From contig NZ_CABVIR010000001.1 of assembly GCF_902498065.1 (NCBI RefSeq), positions 744,001 to 808,000 of the forward strand: DNA of 64,000 nt. Reading direction: 5' to 3'. Below the pieces are notes generated by a model. The model was not told the DNA's origin, ran no database searches, and saw nothing but the letters and a program-made list of their open reading frames with translations. Origin of the DNA: Pseudomonas fluorescens. Its GTDB lineage: Bacteria > Pseudomonadota > Gammaproteobacteria > Pseudomonadales > Pseudomonadaceae. Shown piece by piece: positions 43,221 to 50,405 of the stretch (the stretch's first letter is position 1; each line of letters begins with the position of its first letter). Made by a program: the position numbers and the translations under genes.

Positions 43221-44096
43221 CTATCGATTGTTGCTGCCAAGCCCGGCGAGCACGGCCTTCAAACGCAGCACCATGGCCTCGCTGCTGCGTTGCATCGGCG
43301 CGCGCAGTTCGTCGCCGATCAAGCCTTCGAGGGCCAGTGCGGTTTTCACCGGGGCTGGATTGGGTTCGATGAACAGGCTGTGAATCAACGGCAGCAACCG
43401 GAAAAACGTGGTCCGGCCTTCCGCCAACCGCTGGTCGCGGATCTGTTGATACAGCGCCACGAACAACTCTGGATGCACATGGGCCGAGGCGGCAATCGCC
43501 CCTTTGGCGCCGAGGCACAGGGCGCTGAAAATCTGATTGTCTTCGCCGCACAACACGTCGACCTTGCCGCTGTTCAGCAGCGCCAGGGTGTTGGCTTGAT
43601 TGCCGCCGCAATCCTTGATCGCGACGATTCGCTCGTGGGCGACAATGTTGAGCAACGTTGCCTGTTCGAAGGCGATGCCGGTGCGATACGGGATGTCGTA
43701 CAGAATGATCGGCACCGTGGACGCATCGGCAACCGTTTTGAAAAACGCTTCAAGGCCTGCTTGGGACGGGCGGATATAATACGGCGGCGGCACCAGCAAC
43801 CCGGCCAGTGGCCGCTTGAGGATTTCGCTCTGCCATTGCAGCAGTTCCGTCAGGTTATTACCGGCCAGCCCCATGACCACCCGATCTGCAGGCACTGACT
43901 CCAGCACGGCATCCAACACTGCCAATTGTTCATGTTTACTCAGCGCCGCCGCTTCAGCGGTAGTGCCGCACACCACCAGGCCATCGACGCCTTTTTCCAG
44001 CAGATGGCTGACGAGCCGGCGCAACCCGACGAAATCGATTGCTCCGTGTTGAAACGGCGTCACGAGCGGAACCCAGATACCTTGAAACGATGACAT
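43221..44096 (-). CDS. Dihydrodipicolinate synthase-family aldolase
   Basis: 291-residue (beta/alpha)8 class-I aldolase. The GTTAEAAALS loop (family GTTGE, here Ala-Glu), Tyr in IILYDIPYRTGIAF and the Schiff-base Lys in VAIKDCGGNQ (about 162) are present. It belongs to the DapA family, but no lysine-pathway genes adjoin and Pseudomonas genomes carry several paralogues, so it may be a DapA isozyme or a lyase for another keto-acid condensation. GGAGTAAGTGC precedes the ATG. Confidence 0.87.
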   Translation of the reverse strand: MSSFQGIWVPLVTPFQHGAIDFVGLRRLVSHLLEKGVDGLVVCGTTAEAAALSKHEQLAVLDAVLESVPADRVVMGLAGNNLTELLQWQSEILKRPLAGLLVPPPYYIRPSQAGLEAFFKTVADASTVPIILYDIPYRTGIAFEQATLLNIVAHERIVAIKDCGGNQANTLALLNSGKVDVLCGEDNQIFSALCLGAKGAIAASAHVHPELFVALYQQIRDQRLAEGRTTFFRLLPLIHSLFIEPNPAPVKTALALEGLIGDELRAPMQRSSEAMVLRLKAVLAGLGSNNR

Positions 44097-44220
44097 GCAC
44101 TTACTCCTGAAAGTTGACCGATTTAGTCACCGTCAGCAGCGTAGAAGGAAGTAAGCAGGGGGAGGGTGCCCGTCGCGCTCAATGTCCTGTCAGCTCATCT
44201 GACGGGACAGCGCGCCCCGG

Positions 44221-44325
44221 TCACATGAGCGACTGTTTCTTCGATTTGAGGGCGTGCGCAACGCAACCTTGCGCCTTGGCAATCAAGCCAATGACGTCAA
44301 TGTTGAGGTTGAAGGTTGCGGACAT
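44221..44325 (-). CDS. Possible 34-residue peptide, uncertain
   Basis: In the 379-base gap between the dapA-like gene and azlC a minus-strand frame encodes MSATFNLNIDVIGLIAKAQG followed by CVAHALKSKKQSLM. It begins with a plausible amphipathic stretch and ends Lys-rich, with AGGGTG 12 bases upstream. It lies 124 bases upstream of, and on the same strand as, the dapA-like gene. Evidence is composition only. Confidence 0.32.
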   Translation of the reverse strand: MSATFNLNIDVIGLIAKAQGCVAHALKSKKQSLM

Positions 44326-44475
44326 GTTTGCTTACACCCTAAATGAGGCGCTCAGTTTTAAAAGTCGGCGGGCCTTTTGTCAATCACGAAAATCGGCACA
44401 AGTGCGCAAGATTGTTCAAGCCATCGGGCGCGACTGCTGGCACAGTCAGGCGTCTTTTCCTGTTTGTAGAGCGTT

Positions 44476-45174
44476 ATGACTCACACACTCATGCCGCGCA
44501 GTGCCTTTCTTCGCGGCGCCGCGGCAATCATGCCGTTGTCCCTGGCGACCGCGCCGTGGGGATTGCTGGCCGGCTCCATGGCCATCGAAGCCAACCTCAC
44601 GCCGCTGCAAGGCCAGGGATTGTCGAGCATCGTATTTGCCGGGGCGGCGCAACTGGTGGCCATCGGCATGCTCAAGGGCGGTGCCGGGATCTTTTCGATT
44701 CTGCTGACCACGTTACTGCTGACGTCGCAGCATTTGCTCTATGGCATGAGCCTGCGCTCGGTGATTTCGCCGCTGCCAGGTCGCTGGCGTGCAGGGTTGG
44801 GCTTTTTGCTCACCGACGAGTTGTTTGCCCTGACCAGCCAGCATGACAAACAGCAGTTCAACCGCTGGTACGCACTGGGCGTCGGCCTGACGTTTTACAT
44901 CGCCTGGAACCTCTTCACGCTGGCCGGCATCGTGCTGGGCAGCAGCATTCCGGGGCTGGAACATCTGGGCCTGGATTTCTCCATCGCTGCAACCTTCATT
45001 GCCCTGATCACCCCGGTGGTGCGCAACGTACCGACGGTGGTCTGTGTGGCGGTTTCGCTGTTTTGCTCGGTGTTGTTCAGCTACTGGCAATGGGGCTCGG
45101 CGCTGGTGCTGTCGGGGTTGGCGGGCATGACCGCGGGCTTCATCTGCAACAAATTCTACGGTGGGCGCACATGA
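44476..45174 (+). CDS. azlC: AzlC-family branched-chain amino acid exporter, large subunit
   Basis: 232 residues, TM-rich, with family markers PLSLATAPWGLLAGSMAIEA, IVFAGAAQLVAIGMLKGGAG and LTSQHLLYGMSLR. The stop overlaps the azlD start (ATGA). In characterised systems AzlC and AzlD (YgaZH) together export branched-chain or related amino acids. Confidence 0.92.
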   Translation: MTHTLMPRSAFLRGAAAIMPLSLATAPWGLLAGSMAIEANLTPLQGQGLSSIVFAGAAQLVAIGMLKGGAGIFSILLTTLLLTSQHLLYGMSLRSVISPLPGRWRAGLGFLLTDELFALTSQHDKQQFNRWYALGVGLTFYIAWNLFTLAGIVLGSSIPGLEHLGLDFSIAATFIALITPVVRNVPTVVCVAVSLFCSVLFSYWQWGSALVLSGLAGMTAGFICNKFYGGRT

Positions 45175-45485
45175 TGGTCTGGGCAGTGATTGTCGGTATG
45201 GGGGTTCTGGTTTTCCTCAACCGTTATGTATTTCTCGAGCCACGGCTGCCGCTGCGCCTGAGCAGCAATGCCCGGCAATTCCTTGGTTTCGCGGTGCCGG
45301 GCATGTTGACCGCGATCTGCGGCCCGATCGTGTTCATGCCAGACAAGCAACTGAACCTGCACTGGGACAACCCGTACCTGATCAGTTCGCTGGTGGCGGT
45401 GGGGCTGGTGCTGTACACCCGCAACACCTTGCTCAGCATGTTGTTGAGCATGGGGTTTTTCTTTTTGCTGCGCTGGTGGCTCTGA
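45171..45485 (+). CDS. azlD: AzlD-family branched-chain amino acid exporter, small subunit
   Basis: 104 residues, four TM helices. MMVWAVIVGMGVLVFLNRYV and the FLGFAVPGMLTAICGPIVF segment match AzlD. Start at the first of two ATG codons overlapping the azlC stop by 4 bases. Confidence 0.92.
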   Translation: MMVWAVIVGMGVLVFLNRYVFLEPRLPLRLSSNARQFLGFAVPGMLTAICGPIVFMPDKQLNLHWDNPYLISSLVAVGLVLYTRNTLLSMLLSMGFFFLLRWWL

Positions 45486-45550
45486 GCCAGGTGCCCGAAA
45501 CTGTTCTACGCTTAAAGTTGATGACTGATCCCTTAGGAAGAGAGGTGAGC

Positions 45551-45700
45551 ATGGCAACTGAACAAAAGCGTCCTGATCCGGATGAAGAAGACATGGATGA
45601 ACCGACGGAAGAAGAGATCGAGCAACAGAAGCGTTCGACGCCTGACTGGAAGCACCCCGACGATGGGAAGGAACTGTCAGATCTGGATAAAAAATTTTAG
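45551..45700 (+). CDS. Small acidic protein, 49 residues
   Basis: Begins MATEQKRPDPDEEDMDEPTE, continues EEIEQQKRSTPDWKHPDDGK and ends ELSDLDKKF, with GAAGAGAGGTG upstream and a terminator 32 bases after the stop. Strongly charged and probably unstructured; no domain known. Ribosome site, terminator and coding bias support a real gene. Confidence 0.75.
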   Translation: MATEQKRPDPDEEDMDEPTEEEIEQQKRSTPDWKHPDDGKELSDLDKKF

Positions 45701-45731
45701 TCGGAGCCCTGATAGAACTGCGCATACAACA

Positions 45732-45759
45732 AGCCCCGCAATGAGCGGGGCTATTTTTT
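45732..45759 (+). terminator. Rho-independent terminator
   Basis: AGCCCCGC-AATGA-GCGGGGCT followed by ATTTTTT. Serves the small acidic protein gene and, reading the other strand, possibly the convergent DUF6555-like gene. Confidence 0.92.
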
Positions 45760-45768
45760 GCCAGTCAA

Positions 45769-45996
45769 TCAGATCGACACGTTCCAGCGAACCTGGGTAA
45801 TGCCCAGTTGCTGTGCTTTGAGCCGTGCCGCTTCCAGGGTGGCGTGTTCGGCGATCTTACGGCCGGATTTCGGGTAAGCATGCGCGGACGCCGAATGAAT
45901 CGCTTCGACATCGGTAAAATGTACGGCCAGTTTGAAAAAGTGTTGTCGCACACCGTCGAACAAGTAATGCACTGCATAAGGAACGAGTTCGCTCAT
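45769..45996 (-). CDS. DUF6555-like small protein
   Basis: 75 residues: MSELVPYAVHYLFDGVRQHF, then a central helix with EAIHSASAHAYPKSG and a C-terminal LEAARLKAQQLGITQVRWNV. The pattern (Y-x-V-x-Y start, EAxH, GIxxVRW end) resembles the Pseudomonas DUF6555 group, an assignment by memory of motifs. Function unknown. Confidence 0.72.
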   Translation of the reverse strand: MSELVPYAVHYLFDGVRQHFFKLAVHFTDVEAIHSASAHAYPKSGRKIAEHATLEAARLKAQQLGITQVRWNVSI

Positions 45997-46187
45997 GTAT
46001 TTCTCGTGAAGCCAGCCAAGTCATTTGGCTTAGTCGTAGAACAGGACATTCAGAGAGATCTGCGGTGCGAGTTCGTGCAGAAATGACAAGGCTGAAAAAG
46101 GATGAGGCTCAGCGAGCCTCAGCTGGTCAGAGTCGTTCGACGACGGGTTCGTTCAGTTTTTGTGCCAAACGGGTTCCGTGGGTCGTT

Positions 46188-46460
46188 TCAAACGTCGTCC
46201 AGTTGCAATACATCTGGGTGCAACGCCCGATAACCGAGGGTTTTGTCGATCCATGCGTTCACTTCGTTGACCATGACCGGCGGCTTGCCCGGATAGTGTT
46301 TGAGCGTTAAACGCAAGGTGCCGTCTATCCCCGGAACTGATCGCAGGTTACGGGTCTTTATGTACTGCTCGATAAAACAGTCCAGCCGATAGTGTTCTGT
46401 CGTCGAAAGATAAACGCACTCCAGACCAACGACTTGATTGATTGTAAAATCGTCGCGCAT
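46188..46460 (-). CDS. Hypothetical protein, 90 residues
   Basis: Begins MRDDFTINQVVGLECVYLST and ends HPDVLQLDDV, with AGAGAA upstream. Mixed alpha/beta composition (RLDCFIEQYIKTRNLRSV, LRLTLKHYPGKPPVMVNEVN). It uses somewhat more AT-rich codons than its neighbours and faces a 270-base AT-rich region with two palindromes. No domain recognised. Confidence 0.65.
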   Translation of the reverse strand: MRDDFTINQVVGLECVYLSTTEHYRLDCFIEQYIKTRNLRSVPGIDGTLRLTLKHYPGKPPVMVNEVNAWIDKTLGYRALHPDVLQLDDV

Positions 46461-46503
46461 TTAATTCTCTGTAAGGCTTGTAGTAGTAGGGATTTCCTTA
46501 TTT

Positions 46504-46521
46504 GTTGACTATTTGGTCAAC
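46504..46521. promoter_or_regulatory. Inverted repeat, possible operator
   Basis: GTTGAC-TATTTG-GTCAAC, perfect 6-bp arms, 44 bases upstream of the minus-strand gene ending at 46460. Position suggests a regulator site. Confidence 0.35.
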
Positions 46522-46686
46522 TGGGCGATACCAATGGAAATGCGGCGCGCATGCTATCCGTAGTGATTGTAAATGTATGTACGACGATAGAGATGTCGGA
46601 CAAGCGGTTGACACTGCCAAGCACCCCCTATCAACAAGTGTTTCTTGAGTGAAACAGTCTGTGTAACGTTTGAGTTATGGGTTTGC

Positions 46687-46705
46687 ATTAATGACTATCA
46701 TTAAC
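46687..46705. promoter_or_regulatory. Fur-box-like palindrome
   Basis: TTAATGA-CTA-TCATTAA is a perfect 7-bp-arm palindrome; the 19-bp window matches the Fur consensus GATAATGATAATCATTATC at 14 positions. It lies just beyond the stop of the SRAP gene in a 270-base region without a recognised gene. Confidence 0.4.
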
Positions 46706-46732
46706 GCTCGCGCTGCTGTCGGTATTGATAGT

Positions 46733-47413
46733 TCACGCACTCTCATCAATCAACGACGCGTCTTGATTCCTCACGTTACCTACCGCTCTGCTGACTTTGT
46801 ACCACTCGAACGCTTCGCTGCTTTCCCCCTGAAACAAGGCCATTTGTTCGGCGCGCTCCATGGGGGTGGCGGGGTCGAGCCATTCCCGCGCCAGTTCCGG
46901 CGATAACACCACCGGCCGCCGGTCATGAATGTCGAGCATGCCGCCGGCGCTGTCCGCGGTGATAATCACGAAGCCGTCGCCGTCTCTTGCTGCCTCGCTG
47001 TCTGTGGGGAACCGGCCAATCGCCGCACAGAAAATCGGTGCGCGGTCCTGCCGACGGATGAGCCAAGGCTGTCTCGTTGCGTCTGGGGCATCGACCCATT
47101 CGAACCAGTTATCGATCGGCACAATCGCACGGTGCGGCCAGATGGCGCGGAAGAACGGGCCGTGTGCGACTTTTTCCACGCGTGCATTGATCGGCGCCGC
47201 CCGGTCCTTCGCCCAGTGCGGCCGCCATCCCCAGCGCACCTTGTCGGCCCGGAGCCCATTGCTTTCCCGATGAAACAACGCGAGTTGATTCGTCGGCGCG
47301 GCGTTGTATCGAGCCAAGGGTTCATCGCCAACATGGTTGATCAGTGCGTCGGGAATACTCAGCACCGCCACGAAGTCATGAATGCCCCGGTATTGCGAGA
47401 GTCTTCCGCACAT
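46733..47413 (-). CDS. yedK: SRAP-domain DNA-protein crosslink protein (YedK/HMCES family)
   Basis: 226 residues. MCGRLSQ at the start places Cys2 as the catalytic N-terminal nucleophile after Met removal. Further signatures are RYNAAPTNQ, WGWRPHWAK, INARVEKV, NWFEWVDA (catalytic Glu) and HDRRPVVL (the conserved His, usually in HxRMP). The family covalently traps abasic sites in single-stranded DNA. Monocistronic. Confidence 0.92.
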   Translation of the reverse strand: MCGRLSQYRGIHDFVAVLSIPDALINHVGDEPLARYNAAPTNQLALFHRESNGLRADKVRWGWRPHWAKDRAAPINARVEKVAHGPFFRAIWPHRAIVPIDNWFEWVDAPDATRQPWLIRRQDRAPIFCAAIGRFPTDSEAARDGDGFVIITADSAGGMLDIHDRRPVVLSPELAREWLDPATPMERAEQMALFQGESSEAFEWYKVSRAVGNVRNQDASLIDESA

Positions 47414-47529
47414 CGACTGAATCCTCTGGCTGAAGCCTTCAGCTTAGACGCTTCGCCTGTAGGAGCCGCCCCCTACGGATCGTTTGGGGTGATTCAAATG
47501 ACATGCACCCATTGCAACTCGTTCAACGA

Positions 47530-47960
47530 CTAGGCCTTCAGTTGTGCCGCCAGTTCCTGGCGAATGCTGCTGGGGCGATTGTCCATGACCAGGACGCAAT
47601 TGCTGAGGTACAGCGCTTCATCGACATCATGGGTCACCAGCAGCAGGGCGATGGCGTGACGCTCGGCCAGTTGCAGCAACAGGTCCTGCAGTTTCATCCG
47701 GGTGAACGCGTCCACCGCGCTAAAAGGTTCGTCGAGCAACAGCACGTCGGGTCGCGAGTAGAGGCCGCAAGCGATGGCGACCCGCTGCGCCATGCCGCCG
47801 GAGAGCGCCTTGGGCAAGGCTTGGGCGAACCCGGTGAGGCCGACTTCATCGATCAGTTGTGCGACCCAGGCCTTGTCGTAGCGGTTGTCGGCGCTGAAAC
47901 CGATGTATTGCTCGACGGTCAGCCAGGGCATCAATCGAGGCTCCTGAAACACGAACGCCG
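47530..47960 (-). pseudogene. Truncated sulfonate-type ABC ATPase (SsuB-like remnant)
   Basis: The reading frame resembles the C-terminal ~140 residues of SsuB/TauB-type ATPases: Q-loop FVFQEPRLMPWLTV, signature LSGGMAQRVAIACGL, Walker B VLLLDEPFSAVD, H-loop LLVTHDVDEALYL. Everything before the Q-loop, including Walker A (GxSGCGKST), is missing, and homology stops abruptly near 47960. The upstream sequence in another frame (from an ATG at 48017) reads METFKTRDLHDMAQSLRYSR, unrelated as far as I can tell. It cannot bind ATP normally, so it is annotated as a pseudogene. An intact SsuA-like binding protein lies divergently next to it. Confidence 0.82.
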
Positions 47961-48183
47961 GGAATATCGCAGGCTCTGTGCCATGTCGTGGAGATCACGT
48001 GTTTTAAAGGTTTCCATGCCAAAGACGTTGCAGATGGGTGTTGCAGTGAAAACAGTCTGTCGACTCACTGTTGTTGGCTGAACAGTGTTGGCGGACAGTC
48101 ATGAGCTTATGCGTAAATCGAATTTAAAAAGCATCTTGTAAGAGCGTTATGGTCTATGACATTCACTCTCAAGGAGCCCCCCG

Positions 48184-49131
48184 ATGAACCTGTCCGGATT
48201 TGTTCGCAGTTTGCTGACCAGCGCTGTGTTTGCTGCACCAATGGCCTACGCCGCCGAGCCCGTTGTCCTGCACGTCGGTGATCAGAACTACTACAACGTG
48301 CGTGCCTCGGTGGAGGCTTCAGGTGTGCTGGAGGGGGCGCCGTATACCGTCGACTGGAAGCATTTCCAGGCCGCCGCGCCATTGGCCGAAGCGCTGAACA
48401 CCGGTGCACTGGACCTGGGCTTTCTCGGCGATTCAGGCTTCCTGTTCCTCGCCGCCAAACAGGCACCGGTAAAACTGATCGGCGTCTCGCGGCAGAACCC
48501 GGAAACCATTGCGTTGCTGGTGCCCAAGGATTCACCGGTCAAAACCATCTCCGATCTCAAGGGTAAGAAAGTCGCGTACTGGCCTGGCGCCTGGAGTCAG
48601 CAACTGACCCTGCGCGCTCTGGAAAAAGCCGACCTGCCGGAAGACTACGTCGACTTCATCAAACTGATGCCGATTGATGCCGCCGCCGCGCTGCCTCAGG
48701 GCAGCATCGATGCGTTTCCGGTGTGGGAACCGTACATTTCCCAACAGATTCTGTTCTCTGGTGCGCGACCGATTCTCACCGCCAAGAACCTCATGCCAGG
48801 CCTCAGTGCCATCGCTGCCTCGACACCGTCGATCGACAGCAAGCGCGAAGCCATCGCCGACTTCCTGGTCCGCCTGAAAAAGGCGCGGGCCTGGGTCGAC
48901 AACCACACCGACGAATATGCCGATCTGTGGGCGAAGAAGGCCAATCTCGATCAAAACGTTTCGCGTCACTGGTTGCGCCAGGCCCACATGACCGTGGGGC
49001 CGGTGGATGCACCGGCCGCGAAAGACCTGCAAAGCACGGCGGATTTCCTGTTCAAGGTCAAGGCGCTGCCGGCTGAATTGGCGACCGCACCGATTATCGA
49101 CAACTCGTTCCAGCAGGCTTTTAACCAGTAA
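48184..49131 (+). CDS. Aliphatic-sulfonate-type ABC substrate-binding protein
   Basis: 315 residues with signal peptide MNLSGFVRSLLTSAVFAAPM, cleavage near AYA/AE. The mature protein resembles SsuA: LHVGDQNYYNVRASVEASGV, GALDLGFLGDSGFLFLAAKQ, VAYWPGAWSQQLTLRALEKA and VFPVWEPYISQQ. CAAGGAG lies upstream. No permease follows, and the ATPase next door is truncated, so this is probably the surviving part of a decayed sulfonate transporter operon, or works with subunits encoded elsewhere. Confidence 0.87.
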   Translation: MNLSGFVRSLLTSAVFAAPMAYAAEPVVLHVGDQNYYNVRASVEASGVLEGAPYTVDWKHFQAAAPLAEALNTGALDLGFLGDSGFLFLAAKQAPVKLIGVSRQNPETIALLVPKDSPVKTISDLKGKKVAYWPGAWSQQLTLRALEKADLPEDYVDFIKLMPIDAAAALPQGSIDAFPVWEPYISQQILFSGARPILTAKNLMPGLSAIAASTPSIDSKREAIADFLVRLKKARAWVDNHTDEYADLWAKKANLDQNVSRHWLRQAHMTVGPVDAPAAKDLQSTADFLFKVKALPAELATAPIIDNSFQQAFNQ

Positions 49132-49229
49132 CCGACGACGCCGTGCAGCGTCGGAACCAAACACTGTGTACCTTATCCAACCTGCGCCCGCAGCCATGTG
49201 CGGGCGCAACGGTCTGGCCAAGGCAAATC

Positions 49230-50129
49230 ATGAAACAGTTGTTCAAGGTTCTCTGTGCAATGGCCGTCGCTCTCGGGCTGGCGGGTTGCATTGCTTCTCC
49301 AATCGAAATGACGCCGCAGACCGAACAGCGTCTGCGCGCGCAACCTCCGATCCGCTTCCTGCTGACTTTTGACGATGGGCCCAGTGCGTCGAGTTTCTGG
49401 AATCCGACGATGACGATTCTCGACAGCCTCGCCATCAATCCGGTGCAACCGAACCTCAAAGCGGTGTTCTTTGTGCAGACCGGCGCGCCACGGGCGGGCG
49501 ACAGCGAGATCGGCCGCGAGGTCATGCGCCGTGAGCACGCGGACGGGCAAATTCTGGGCTTCCACACCGGCACCCACTGGCACACCAATCACCGCTCACT
49601 GAGCCCGGAAGAGCTGGAGCAGTCGCTGACCAAAGGCAGTGCCGATATCGCCACGATCACCGGTGCGCCGCCGACCCTGGTACGTCCACCCTTCTGGAAC
49701 TACGACAAACGGGTCTTCGCCGCTTATCAAAAACACGGCATGCATGTGCTGCTGACCGACCTGAGCGCCAACGACGGCAAGATTTGGGGCTTCAACGCCA
49801 GCCCCCGCCGCCGGGCCAACATGCTGCGCCAGTTATCGGAAGTCCGCGAGCGTATTGCCTTGGGGGAGCTGCCGACGGTGGATGGGGTGATTCCGGTGGT
49901 GGTGACCTTCCACGATCTCAATCGCTACACCGCCCGGCATGCCCTGGAGTACCTGCAAATTCTGCTCGACAGTGCGCAGGCCACTGGGGTCAGGCTGGCT
50001 GAAAAGCCGTTTTATGACGACACGGCAGCGCTGCAACGAGCTGCCATGGCGCGTACCGTTCGCGACAACTCTGATGCGGTAAAACTGCCGGGAATCTGGA
50101 ACTGGATCTGGGATGGCGACAGGCACTAA
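49230..50129 (+). CDS. Polysaccharide deacetylase-family lipoprotein
   Basis: 299 residues from the ATG that gives a lipoprotein signal, MKQLFKVLCAMAVALGLAGC (lipobox LAGC). The NodB homology domain shows motif 1 TFDDGPSAS (catalytic/metal Asp pair), motif 2 HTGTHWHTNH (metal His residues), motif 3 RPPFWNYDKR and a late HDLNRYTA. It probably removes acetyl groups from an envelope or exopolysaccharide sugar chain. An earlier in-frame start is ignored because it would block the lipobox. Confidence 0.87.
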   Translation: MKQLFKVLCAMAVALGLAGCIASPIEMTPQTEQRLRAQPPIRFLLTFDDGPSASSFWNPTMTILDSLAINPVQPNLKAVFFVQTGAPRAGDSEIGREVMRREHADGQILGFHTGTHWHTNHRSLSPEELEQSLTKGSADIATITGAPPTLVRPPFWNYDKRVFAAYQKHGMHVLLTDLSANDGKIWGFNASPRRRANMLRQLSEVRERIALGELPTVDGVIPVVVTFHDLNRYTARHALEYLQILLDSAQATGVRLAEKPFYDDTAALQRAAMARTVRDNSDAVKLPGIWNWIWDGDRH

Positions 50130-50405
50130 AAAAGTCGTCCCTGTGACAGCCCTTCAGGAGGATTGAAAGACGATTGCCTGACGTCAAATTTCAATCGAAT
50201 CTGCACTGCCACACCCTTGTTTGACCCCTATTCCGTCTGGGTATAACCGCTCAGCGGGAAAGTTTCGAATTAGTCACTTGTGATGTTTTTTTTTAGATGG
50301 ATCCAACTATGCTCCGATGATGGCTCTCTGCTGGCCCTGTGTCGTTCCAGTGAGCCCTTCCAGCACACCTCCACTAAAAAAATACTGATAATCAGGTGAC
50401 TAACC
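50130..50405. other. Intergenic region upstream of the RTX gene
   Basis: About 275 bases, AT-rich near 50285-50300 (run of T) and 50375-50400. It should contain the RTX promoter; no clear box or RNA gene could be supported. Confidence 0.4.

Noticed and set aside
44114..44479. 121-codon plus-strand frame before azlC
   Set aside because: Poor composition, no ribosome site, and it ends inside azlC start; treated as noise.
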